Assembly: GCA_021613535.1 (NCBI GenBank)
Contig: CP075492.1
Span: 3,410,001 to 3,474,000, forward strand
Length of the DNA stretch: 64,000 nt
Reading direction: 5' to 3'
Source: Adineta vaga
Lineage: Eukaryota; Rotifera
The translations under genes and the position numbers were made by a program. The notes under the pieces were generated by a model, which was not told the origin of the DNA, made no database searches, and saw only the letters and a program-made list of their open reading frames with translations. Shown in pieces: positions 36,301 through 46,581 of the stretch (positions are counted from its first letter, which is position 1; each line of letters starts with the position of its first letter).

Positions 36301-37821
36301 TGTCAGTTTTCAACATAAAATAACTTTTGGTACATGAATACTCGATAGTTGTCTTATCTAAGTTAATTTCTCAATATACTTTATTTGTAAAATTTTATCA
36401 TTATATTGACTATAAAAAAAAGAAATGTTTCTTTCTATATTTTATTTCAAGATCGTTGCACTCAAATGAAAATATTATTATCAAAAGCTATTATTTTTAT
36501 TCAAACTTTCAATCTTTTTAAACCCCCATTTGAACAACCACCATCTGTACCAATATTTGAACATCAAAAACAGTTACAACGAAAACTACAGATTATATCA
36601 ACACGTATTTATATATTTCTATTATTTTTCTTCGCCGCGACAATTATCATCTCCACGTCTTTACGTAAAACTGCTGAAACGAAAGTATTCTCTGTTTTGT
36701 CTTATTCTAATTATCAAAATTTATTAACTAACTTTACCTTGAATTCATTATCTTGTCCATGCTCACTTATCAGTAGTAAATATTCAAATTTTCTTTCAAT
36801 TCAAGCAAAATCAATGCATTCAGTCTGTTCTAATCGTATATTTAATCCGAATTGGATGGGATTACCACTTGGTTTTGAACTCGCACCTATTGAAGAAAAT
36901 TCACCTTTCGTTTTGGTATTCTATCTACAATTCGCAAGATCTCTCTGTGATTATGCTAAGTTTCTTTTAGGACAACAAGGTAAACAATTTCTCAGTACGT
37001 TTTATACAACATCATTTTTAACTACCAGTGAACAATTCGAAAAATATTTCAAATTACAAATCAATCAGTTTCAACAAGCACTTTCGTCATATTACAAACG
37101 GCTGATCAAAATAAGCCGGATAAGTATATCTGGAAATAGTCTGTTGTCTCCAGCAAAAACAAATTATGAATGGGATCTTGTCAATACAACAGGCGCTCAA
37201 ATCGCATTTCCGAGTGCATCAAGAGTTATTCAGTTAAAAACCAAACCAAAGGTTTATAATAATGTCACCTATCCGTGTCATATACCATCGAAATTCTATA
37301 AACAACATTTATATTTCCCAAACTCGAAAATTCCTATTCCTGGATTATATCTTAGTTGTTATTTTATTGATGGTCTGCTTAAATCGACTTTGGAATGTTT
37401 CTACAATATTACATGTCTTCAACTCTTACAGAATCTTATGTTATCTCCAATTAACTTAGTTGCATTCAAAATGAATTTCCCACTAAATTCATCTCTTTAT
37501 CGAATGAATTCAACAGTTGAAGAATTATCTGATCTATTATTTGTTGATGAATGGTCTCATAACATCAGTTATCAATCATATCCTGATCAATGTCATCCAA
37601 AAGAATGTCTTTATACATTTGTTACAAGATCTCATTTTCGTTATATAATAACAACATTATTTAGTATTATGGGTGGTTTAGCAAAAGTATTAACGGTATT
37701 AATTCCTCCTTCAATTAAAATATATCACAGATTATGGCAATATCTAAGACGAAAACAAAATATTCGACATCTGAGAATCAATAATCGAATTAAGCCTGCA
37801 ATGCCATCACTATCGACGTAA
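33361..37821 (+). CDS. Three-module two-TM membrane protein, one module per exon
   Basis: The exons are 33361-34714, 34929-36227 and 36452-37821. Donors are GTAAGT and GTATGT, acceptors TTTCAG and TTCAAG; both introns are phase 1, and the joined product is 1340 aa. Each exon encodes one complete module of 430-455 residues. A module has a basic/acidic cytoplasmic lead with FNLF or LNLF, TM1 (TRIYLIVLIL-like), then CxC followed by IS/ITF and F, H-x-x-CSS and W. After these come QF-x-LC, a GCFIVDSL-like motif, STLTCFYNETC-like, VNEW, YYxxCxPxxCxY and TM2 starting GIISGL/GIIGGL. The predicted chain has six TMs and three large glycosylated ectodomains. No family is recognised; a covalent-trimer channel is one speculation. 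Flanking direct repeats lie at 32754 and 37911. A sibling gene lies at 1-3148. Reading the exons as three separate genes would need non-ATG starts. Confidence 0.8.
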
Positions 37822-38159
37822 CATTTTCGTTGTAGATGCTTTATATATTGTATTGTATTATACCCTTCGTCTAACAATTCATCTATTTTGAGTGAGATAC
37901 ATATCAGCATGAAATATATAATAAAACTAAAAGTTTAGACATGTCACATTTTGATAAGATAAGAACAATAGTTCTTCTTTCCGCATGTGTGGGTGTGAGA
38001 GTGAAAAAGAAATCATTCTGCGTCAAAACAAGACGGCTGTTGAGCTCAGCTAGCGTCAGAAATACGTCAGAAGAAACAATTTGTTCCTCTCTAATGATGA
38101 CTATATATATGAATCATTGCTGCTGGCATGTTTTTTCTTTAGAATATTATAATTCATTG
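37822..38159. other. Intergenic with direct repeat copy B
   Basis: Apart from the repeat at 37911-38013 no feature is seen. The small open frame at 37941-38162 runs through the repeat and is not considered a gene. Confidence 0.45.
37911..38013 (+). repeat. Direct repeat copy B flanking the three-module gene
   Basis: This is the partner of 32754-32862. It carries the same palindrome AAGAACAATAGTTCTT and ends in the GT-rich string GCATGTGTGGGTGTGAGAGT. Confidence 0.8.
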
Positions 38160-38690
38160 TAGAAAGATGGGTCTTGGTTCCATAATGCTCCCTTTATCGT
38201 CAATATTAATGGATAAGATTCGCATTTCTACGGTGGTGATTTCGTATCAGGAACAGTTGAACTGCATATAAAAGGTGAAATGATAGAAGCAAATGAAATT
38301 GGTGAAGCTCGTTGTGTTATACAAAGCGACAACTACCAAGGCCCGCAAAAGCTTCAATATTCGTCTACCCGATCATTCACTATTTATGGATGATAAGTAT
38401 TCTCCTTTTTGTCGAGAACCTGAAAAAGACGTGTTGCCATACGAGAAAGGTGTGTATCAGTGACCATGTGAGATCTAGTTATACTTAATGGATACAATCT
38501 ATTGACATATTTCCACGTATTAATGTTTCGGAGAAATCAGATACTTTAAAGCCAGTCGCGTTTAGTACTGAAAATCGAAAAAATGTCACCATTAAAGGAA
38601 ATCTAGACAAAAGTGGATATATCCCCGCGATGAAATCCTTCATGGAACAGTTGAAATTGCCAATGCAATATATAATTTGTAAAGAAATAC
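38160..38690 (+). pseudogene. Arrestin-domain protein remnant
   Basis: Frames on the plus strand read, in order: FYGGDFVSGTVELHIKG (an arrestin N-domain strand pair), SFNIRLPDHSLFMDD, LPYEKGVYQ, and GNLDKSGYIP with DEILHGTVEIAN (arrestin C-domain-like). They lie in different frames with stops between them (for example TAA after NING and TGA after GVYQ). No splice signals reconnect them. Alpha-arrestins act as trafficking adaptors; this copy cannot encode one. Only the order of the pieces supports the call. Confidence 0.55.
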
Positions 38691-39187
38691 TCTCAGAAAT
38701 GAGTAGTTGGAAAAGAATACAAATAGTTCGATATCTCGTCATCGTCACAATCGTTTCCCTATTGTAGAGTAAAATGATAATACGTTCTAATATTTGTAAA
38801 GGTAAATAGATGTCAGTGTACAATACTCAATACTGTATCATTCTTTACCTTTATGTATATTCATATTTTTAAATGGATGAATCATTGAGAATGAAACATA
38901 CACCTCAAATATTTGAATTTTCATTTTGAAAACAAATTAAAAGATATTGCAATAAATTGACATGTTCTGGCCATTTACAACTTTATCAAATGTTGAAAGA
39001 ATATTCTTTTCAAACCGATCAGTTAACTTACAAAGTTAATTGAAAACTTGTCGTGATCATATTTTCAAAAGAGACAATTATCATTGGTTGATAAAAGATA
39101 ACAAATTGCATATGAAAATGAAAAAGAACGTATGGTTTGTTTTTCTTTACATATTACACAAACACATTTATTTATTATTGTATAAAA
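38691..39187. other. Intergenic
   Basis: This AT-rich gap of about 500 nt lies upstream of the acyltransferase gene. No feature was recognised. Confidence 0.4.
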
Positions 39188-40550
39188 ATGACTTTGATTA
39201 ATCTGATCAAAGGAATTCTTTTTTATTTAACTATCATTATTAGTGCATTGTATATGCTTGTATTCGCTTATACACCAGCTGCCTTATTGATCTTTATTAA
39301 TCAACGAATTCATTTTCGTTTATGTTCATTTATCATGGGTCATTATCTATTGATGATAACAGTAAATCTTTTTTTTGGGAAATTTTTTAAATAATTGAAT
39401 ATATTTTATAGTGTCTTCTGGAAGATTTACTCGATATTCGAATAGTTATAACTGGTGATGAATTAACTAAGGAAAAAAAACGTTCAATTATCGTATTGAA
39501 TCATCGAACAAGACTTGATTGGATGTATATATGGATGTTATACAGTCGATTTGAATTACTTGATCAACTTAAAATTACACTCAAATCTGAACTTAAACGT
39601 ATTCCTGGAATTGGTACGATGTTTCACTTATACCGATTATTTTAACGTTAAGTTATCGATTTAGGTTGGGGTTCTTATCATGGTGGTTTTCTTTTTCTTC
39701 ATCGTAAATGGGAAAGAGATCAAGATGAAATGCAAAAGACTGTTAAATATTATAAAACATCTCAATCACCTGTCTCGGTAAGTCCTTTTAACTGCGCTAG
39801 ATTTTCAATGATCTTCTCTTTTAGTTATTGATCTTTCCTGAAGGAACAAATCTCAGTAGTATTGCAACATTAAAAAGTAATAATTATGCTTCGAAACAAA
39901 AGCTTTTCAATCGATCATATGATTATTGTCTTCATCCACATACAACTGGATTTACTTATTTATTAAATACAATGCGATCAAGTAAAATAAACTGAGTTTT
40001 AAATGAAATTCGTTTCTTATTTGATTTAGATAAGATTATTGATTCGGTTGATGATGTTACAATTGGATATGAAGGAAATTTTCCAATGACAGAACTTGAT
40101 TTATTGAAAGGACATTTTCCAAAACGAGTTCATTTTCATGTTAAACGTTATCAGATCGATGATATACCAAACGAAGATGAACAAATAAGTTTATGGTTAC
40201 AGAAATGTTGGGATGAAAAAGAAGACCGTTTGAAAGAGTAAAAAGATAATCTATGAATAAATAGTTTTCATTGGTTCTTCTTTTTTTAATTTAGATTTTA
40301 TACGAAAAATCAATTTGATTCATCATCAAAACAATTTCATCATCAACAAACTGAATCGAATGTAAAAATTCAACGTCGTTTAACTTTAATTCTATCAATT
40401 ATTATTATTATATTCTGTTCGTATTGTTTTATTGTTTTTCGAACAGTGAAATTCTATGTTTTAATTATTTGTATATTTCAACTGATTATGGAATTGTATA
40501 TCAATTGGATTCAAGATTTGATTACTCAGCATCACACAAAGCATCAATAA
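39188..40550 (+). CDS. Lysophospholipid acyltransferase, LCLAT1/AGPAT-like, six exons
   Basis: The exons are 39188-39361, 39412-39613, 39665-39777, 39825-39981, 40030-40237 and 40295-40550. All introns are GT-AG, 47-57 nt, and phases are kept throughout, giving 369 aa, close to the usual family size. Motif I is NHRTRLDW (HX4D with His89 and Asp94); motif III is FPEGTN (167-172). The enzyme transfers an acyl group from acyl-CoA to a lysophospholipid in the ER or mitochondria-associated membrane; LCLAT1 relatives remodel cardiolipin and phosphatidylinositol. There is a hydrophobic segment at 10-35 and a C-terminal TM pair (LTLILSIIIIIFCSYCF). It ends 157 nt from the convergent methyltransferase gene, with a GT-rich inverted repeat between them. 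It looks like an ordinary animal gene. Confidence 0.88.
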
Positions 40551-40638
40551 AATGAAATTTAATCTTACTTTTTTTTTATCCACGCATTTATTTCTTTTGT
40601 TAATATTTTTAATCATGCCAAAAATAAAAAGATGTTTT

Positions 40639-40690
40639 GAAGGGTGTGGGTGAGTGCGGATGTTCTTCTGATCCTTGCCCACACACCCTT
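40639..40690. repeat. GAGGGTGTGGG-type inverted repeat between convergent genes
   Basis: GAAGGGTGTGGGTGAG is followed by TTGCCCACACACCCTT after about 24 nt. The arms pair over about 11 nt. It lies between two 3' ends, where a terminator or processing role would be plausible. Confidence 0.65.
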
Positions 40691-40707
40691 ATTCTATTCG
40701 GTTATAA

Positions 40708-41505
40708 TCACATTATTGTTTTTTTTCTAACGACAAAAGTAAGTATCTCTCGAGGATGATCAGTATCGTTTCTTGTTTGCAATGTAGCACTTTCAACTTC
40801 CCATTTACTATTTGTAACTTCAATCCACATACGTGCAAAACTCTCTGGAGAATGACACATTCTTTTTTTACCTTCAGGTCCTGAACTTCTAAAACGTTCC
40901 ATTGGTACTGACGCACCCACTTGTCGTCCAGTGATAGCTTGTTTACAGAGACGACTGAGTCGACGGCATACTTCTTTTTGTGTTTCACTATCAAAAAGAT
41001 GAATAAATGAACCCACATAAAGATAATCGGCTGGTTGGATTGCATCCAAAAATTGATTATCAAATATATCGCCTGGAGTAATGATGTTCTTCTTTTTCAT
41101 TAATTCTTCATCATGAAATAGTTCATAACCTTGTTGAATAAATGTAGGATCAAGTTCATAACCACGTATTTGGTCAATAGATACACCTTCATAAATGAGT
41201 TGTCGTATATCTTGACCAAGACAACATCCAAAATCGATCACTGTTGCACCTTCATTTTTACATTTTTCAATAATTTCTTTATAAATAGGACTTCGTTGAA
41301 TAGAAAAATCAAGAAAAGACCAACGACCCAAACATGGATAATTATAATTTTCCCAAGCACGTTTGCGTACATTGATTAAATGTTCACGTAAGTCTGCAGC
41401 TGGAATAGAAGCATAATTAGCAAAGAAATTTTCGATATAATTATTGATTGGTGGTTCATCGATATACGATGATATTATTTTATCATTTGAATCGATGGTG
41501 GACAT
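40708..41505 (-). CDS. SAM-dependent methyltransferase, fungal secondary-metabolism type
   Basis: From ATG 41505 the product is 265 aa; a TTG at 41541 extends the frame but is not used. Motif I is VIDFGCCLGQD (89-99), an acidic ribose-binding residue follows in RGYELDP, and FARMW and HPREIL come later. The phrase LGCCFGQD...ELGYELF is, from memory, typical of fungal methyltransferases in meroterpenoid and related clusters (ausD/trt5-like). The enzyme should use S-adenosylmethionine to methylate a small molecule, substrate unknown. It is intronless and has no signal peptide. Acquisition from a fungus is a reasonable inference, not shown. It is convergent with the acyltransferase gene. Confidence 0.78.
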   Translation of the reverse strand: MSTIDSNDKIISSYIDEPPINNYIENFFANYASIPAADLREHLINVRKRAWENYNYPCLGRWSFLDFSIQRSPIYKEIIEKCKNEGATVIDFGCCLGQDIRQLIYEGVSIDQIRGYELDPTFIQQGYELFHDEELMKKKNIITPGDIFDNQFLDAIQPADYLYVGSFIHLFDSETQKEVCRRLSRLCKQAITGRQVGASVPMERFRSSGPEGKKRMCHSPESFARMWIEVTNSKWEVESATLQTRNDTDHPREILTFVVRKKTIM

Positions 41506-43605
41506 ATTCAAAAGAGTATTTACCTTGTTTTTTGAAAACAACTATCACCTATTAATATCTCAAATAAACACAGTGACAGATAACAAAAAAAGACGTGCAT
41601 CGTACTTAAAAGCACTGAAGTTACGAGTTTTTCTCTCGTAATAATCTATACAATAAAAGAAAAGAAAACCAAAAGAAAACAATAAATCTATTTTCATCTG
41701 TTGGTGTTAAGTAAATCATGATGAGATGCCAATATTTGATTATTACATTCGACTAGTGGAGATACTCGATGTTCATTCAGAACATTTCAGATTGAAACCT
41801 TCATGTGACAGAAAACGGTGGAGGATCCAGAGAGGATTGTGTTTGAAATTTTTCATTTATCACCACAAATCCCGCAATGCATATCTAAGATGGAACAATT
41901 TATGCTATGTAACATTCCAAATCCACTCATTTTCTCACAGATTACGCTCCAACTCTGTTTCCATTTCATGTTGAATCTAGAAAGCCTTAGACTTCAGGTA
42001 AAAAGCACGATAATCCAACGAATATTGTGTGGAGGTGAGTATCTTATTTCTGAATCATCCTCACTTCCATGTAACACTACTATACCAGGGAGGAAGCGTA
42101 GTAATTTATATACCAAAGATCCATCAAATGAGCGCCTCGAAATTGAATTAAATTTCAACCACCTTCTGTCTTCTAACCCACTCTTCACCCTCCATTGGAT
42201 CTAAGGAAGTGCTATGGAAAGTTTGGTGATCTTAGCTATTGCATAACCACCTGGGTGAAATTCCACCGATACACCCCCTCCTAACCCCTCATTGGTGTGG
42301 TCAACTTACTCTCAATCTTCCATTAGACTCGGAGAATTGCTATGAAAAGTTTGGTGACGTTAGCTATAACAGGGACTATGAATGTATAACAAACAGACAG
42401 ACAGATAAACAAACCTTCTTCTTTGTATATAGAAGATAGAAGATAGATGTAAGCACCATTAATTGTCATTTCTCTATTCATTACAAATAAAAATTATCAG
42501 ATGGTGGTGAATTTCATAGACTTTTTCTTGGTATATATCGACGGAAAAGAAAAAACCTCATGCAAGAATAAAACGATCAACTTCTCAATGAGAGACATGA
42601 CGAGGAGAATATTACGAAAATAGAGAAACGAGCATATTGTCTCTCTTAAGGTGCAAATTTTGTTGTGAGATGGTTTATAAGTCAATTGTGAACATGTCTC
42701 ATTGATACTTGCAGCAATATACATTGTCCTTTATATTCGTGAGATTTGTTTTCAAACTTCTATATATATATATATATATTGCTCTATGATTGAAACTAAC
42801 GATCGTTGTTCTGAAGACATCAAATACAGATCTTGACATTTCTCCAGACTTAAATCTACACCCTGACGATCGATTCGATTCCTTAAATAAGAATCGAAAT
42901 ACGGAGAATGTTAGAGTTAATATTCTTCAAATTCACTCACACTCTCAAGATTTTTGCAAACATCAATAATAAACAGATCTATACTAAATCCATGACAGTT
43001 TTGAATTTCATTACAGACTCGTGTATTTAAAACTACCTTCATTCAATGAGTTTCTTTTGAATATTGTGAAAAAAATGTATTGAGATATGTCGATTATTTA
43101 CTTTGCAATCTATACGCAGAATTATTTTAGCTATTTAAAAAAAATGACATTTGAAATAGATGAAGATTATAGTCATTGGATTTTCACTGTGAAACAGACC
43201 CGTACCTTCAAGATTGTCTAGAAAAAAATGGCAGATTTGTAGAAATACATTAATATTATACACTGCGGCTTATAGATCTTACAGTACAATTAAATTGAGA
43301 GATTAAGTAAGATAAAATGAACAAGAAATTTACGCCGCAAACTGATGACGTATGCGACTACTCTTACTTGCTAGGTTGATAAAATAATTTATATTTTACG
43401 CATTAGAATATTAAAACGAAGTAGAAACAGAAATATCGTATTATTAATAAATTTATCAAAGTGCCTTAAAAGCAGAAAATTTTAATTTATCTCTTTTATA
43501 ACTATACTTATTTTTCTTTGGCACACATTTATTTTGCATAGTTTCTTGTTCAGAAAACATCAAATACTCTCTATTGACAAGGAGTTATAGTATCTCACTA
43601 CTAAA
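41506..43605. other. Intergenic, includes possible retroelement 3' end
   Basis: This gap is 2.1 kb. The part 41760-42450 is compositionally different (less AT-rich, tandem duplication, ACAGACAGACAG tail; see the separate entry). A short TA microsatellite lies at about 42762-42779. A GT-rich half-element (ACTCACACTCTCAAG, about 42935) is also present. No gene was recognised. Confidence 0.45.
42202..42450 (+). mobile_element. Possible non-LTR retrotransposon or SINE 3' end (tentative)
   Basis: Two copies of a roughly 42-nt core (TGCTATGGAAAGTTTGGTGA and TGCTATGAAAAGTTTGGTGA, starting at 42210 and 42338) lie 128 nt apart. They are followed by AACAAACAGACAGACAGATA and a tail of AGAAGATAG units ending near 42446. 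A TATGAAAA-type core, then ACAGACAGACAG and a microsatellite tail, recalls the 3' ends of RTE-like elements in invertebrates. No reverse-transcriptase frame is present here, so this would be a truncated copy. Confidence 0.35.
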
Positions 43606-44511
43606 ATGATATCGAACGTAGTAATCTTTTGGACAATTCTTACCTTTCTCATTCCATCACTAATCTGTTCATTTTTGGTTCTCTATCATATGCTCTTTGA
43701 TCAAGTTTTACGTTGTGCACTTCATAATCATGCCTTTGCTGTTCTTCTTGTCATTTGTATGATTGATGAAATGACATATTACCCATGGATGCTTTATTAT
43801 TATTCGAAGAATTCTATATGGCCACGATCAGATATGTTTTGCGTTATTTCAGCATTTCTTCAGTGGTCACTTTATATCGCACACATCTTAATTTTTGCTT
43901 GGGCAATGATTGAAAGACATATTTTGATCTTTCACCGTCGATGGTTATCAACAAGAATGAAACGTTTTTTGATTCATTATGTTCCTCTTATATCGCTTAT
44001 TCTTTATTGCTTTACTTTTTATTTTGTAGTCTATTTTTTTCCACCTTGTCAAAATCGTCTTCGTCCCTATTTTATTGCTTGTATATTTCCATGTTCATAC
44101 GACAATTATATATTTTCTATGTTCGATTATTTTGCCCATCAAATTGTACCGATTATCATTATTACTCTTGGTAGTACTGGTTTAATTATACGTGTTTTAT
44201 GGCAAAAATATCGTATGCGTCGTATGATTCATTGGCGAAAACACCAAAAGATGATAATTCAAGCATTATCAGTTGCATTTTTGTATCTTATAATTCTACT
44301 TCCTTTTGCAGTTATTTATATCATACTTAATATATATGGTGTAGCGAGTCCTTTGTTAATTGAATTATATATGTATACTGCTTTTTTTAGTCAATTTGTT
44401 GTTCTTCTGTATCCTTTTGTATGTGCTTTGTCATTACCAGAATGGCAAACCAAGGTGAAAAATATTTTAAAATTACTATGTCGAACAAATCGGATTAATC
44501 CAAGAAGATAA
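43606..44511 (+). CDS. Rhodopsin-like 7TM receptor
   Basis: This is an intronless frame of 301 aa with seven hydrophobic segments (about 5-27, 42-62, 80-102, 122-145, 165-195, 222-245 and 258-280). TM3 ends in MIERH (Glu103-Arg104-His105), a variant of D-R-Y. Cys79 at the start of TM3 can pair with Cys in the second extracellular loop (IACIFPC). TM6 has FLYLIILLPFAV without the usual CWxP, and TM7 ends near LYPFVCALSLPEW. The short tail (KLLCRTN) may be palmitoylated. It probably senses a small ligand or peptide and couples to a G protein. It is unrelated in layout to the large LDLa/EGF receptors nearby. Confidence 0.82.
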   Translation: MISNVVIFWTILTFLIPSLICSFLVLYHMLFDQVLRCALHNHAFAVLLVICMIDEMTYYPWMLYYYSKNSIWPRSDMFCVISAFLQWSLYIAHILIFAWAMIERHILIFHRRWLSTRMKRFLIHYVPLISLILYCFTFYFVVYFFPPCQNRLRPYFIACIFPCSYDNYIFSMFDYFAHQIVPIIIITLGSTGLIIRVLWQKYRMRRMIHWRKHQKMIIQALSVAFLYLIILLPFAVIYIILNIYGVASPLLIELYMYTAFFSQFVVLLYPFVCALSLPEWQTKVKNILKLLCRTNRINPRR

Positions 44512-46581
44512 ACTATTTGAAATTATGCAAAAGTCATTGTTCTTAAATATTTTCCCGCAATAGAAGAGCCCAGACCTGGTATTATGATTCGTCAAATCTC
44601 GTCACAATCGTCAAATATTATTTTTTTTTAATGTCCAATGTTTATCGTTGTATCGTTAAGTTGTAAAAAATATATTTCTAAAACTCCTTTATTTCTAAAA
44701 GTATTCCGAATGTGAATATCCTTATAAGTAAGTATCGATATTGGCAAGCTACTAGTGAAAGACCATGCTATGCGCTATGCGAACGTTTGCGTCTCTTGAA
44801 AATTTGATTTCAGTTCAAGGAAAATGTTATTTTAGAATTTGATAATTATTTTTCACTAATGGAGGAGAGCACTTTGTACTTCTAAAAGCAGTCTGAATGT
44901 TAACAACAGATGAAAGTAAGGTAGGGCGCCTAATCAAAATACCGAAAATATGAAAGGGTTAAAATATGTGACTTTGAATGTTTAAAAACGCGTCATTTTC
45001 AGCTTCGAAGTGTGAAAAAAACTCTCATTATCAGTTTCAATCTTTCTTCAAAAGATCCTATTCGATAGCTTGTTTTAATCAGTTGGATGTAATCTCTCTT
45101 TCTATATAAAAAGAAGAATATTTGTCTTTTCGTTCGTTATGCATTCAGTTCTTGTAATAGCTAAGGTCAACATACTGTCTATGACACTTCCGGATGTACA
45201 GAGAAAAGTCGAGAGGAGCTGGAAGACGAAAGGGGACTGAAATTCAACCCAATTTCGATTAACTGATTTGATCGATCTTTAGAGTATCCATCTATTACTA
45301 CGTTTTCACACTGGTCTGGTTGGACGCGAGGACAATTCGTCGGAAATGTGTTATAATTAATTTACATTGAAAAATTCTCTCTTCTTAGCTCCCATAGCTA
45401 CAAATGTAATTCTATTAATAAGAAAATTACACCAATATCAACAATTCTCTTAGTAATATTAACTGAAACTCAATATTCTGGTGCTATTTCGAATAAGAAA
45501 ATATCAACTGATTTGAAAACATGACACAAAATGTTTCCAAAGTACCAAAAAAGTGAAATAAAATTTAAACTATGACAAGAATGTGTTAGACAGATTTTAA
45601 AAGGAAAATATTATTCCATCAGATAAAAACTTCATTTTGTTCGAAATATTAGGTGGTTTTTCAATACAATCTATCAAGTAAAGATTCAAACAAACTTTAT
45701 TTCCACAAAAATACTCTGCAAATGAGCTGATGGTCTTTATCATAGTTCATTTAGCAAATAATCATCGCTTTATTTTAAAATATGTTTATTTTTGTGAATG
45801 AAAATTTAAAGCGTTTTTTGTTCAAATTCAGATTAGTTCGCAACAATGATGGTTATGTAAAATGAGTATTATCTCCAAATACAGATTATCGATAGATCAC
45901 GGTTTCAGCTACTACTTCTACTTTATAGTATACATAATGAATTACCAAGAACTTCTTTTCTGATTTATCACGTCTTAGAATTTCCTTACTTACACAGTCT
46001 TCAGTGAAAAACTATTTTACTCATAGCATCGTGTGGTTTTCTTGACTTAATCTTTGTTAAATTTGTCTCGTGCGTTGGATTCCATTGATTTTTTGAAAAA
46101 AATTATATTGTTTATGTTTTACAAACATAATCACTTTCATGAGATGTTCATCTCTCTTCCTCTACCTGCATATTTTGTTACAATTAATTGATTCTTCGAC
46201 GAATTATCCACACACCCCTGGGGTTTTCCGATAGTAGAAGGCTTTGGGTGCGCGATGCCCCTCCCCCATATTCGAAAAATCGGGACACCTCTGCATATAC
46301 TTACAAAGTTGTTAATTGTATTTGATTTTTGTGTTTTTTCCACGTTATTTAGCTCAGATCAGAAGAAATCGATTCTTCAGTCGTGAAGTTCAATATTAAT
46401 GCATTTAAAAGCTTATGTTATATAGCGCAACATAACAACGATAAACCATGTTATACAAACCTTATTTTGGTTTCTGATGTAAAACTAAATCATGATTATT
46501 TAACTTTCTCTTAAAAAAACTGATTGAGTACTTTATGATTGAATATATTGTAAGCTTTATACAAAATCCAGAAGATTTTTA
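44512..46581. other. Intergenic with a GC-rich island
   Basis: This 2.1-kb gap has no recognisable gene. A GC-rich block at 46207-46292 stands out (CACCCCTGGGGTTTTCCG, GGGTGCGCGATGCCCCTCCC). Its minus-strand open frame (46137-46343) shows no known domain. Confidence 0.45.

Noticed and set aside
33361-37821. Three separate membrane-protein genes in a row
   Set aside because: The second and third open frames would need non-ATG starts, while perfect GT-AG introns join all three in phase.
33361-37821. Assignment of the two-TM modules to DEG/ENaC channels
   Set aside because: Topology and cysteine richness are similar, but no DEG/ENaC signature such as the pre-TM2 GxS selectivity motif was found.
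42762-42779. TA dinucleotide run as a functional element
   Set aside because: It is a plain microsatellite; nothing ties it to a gene.
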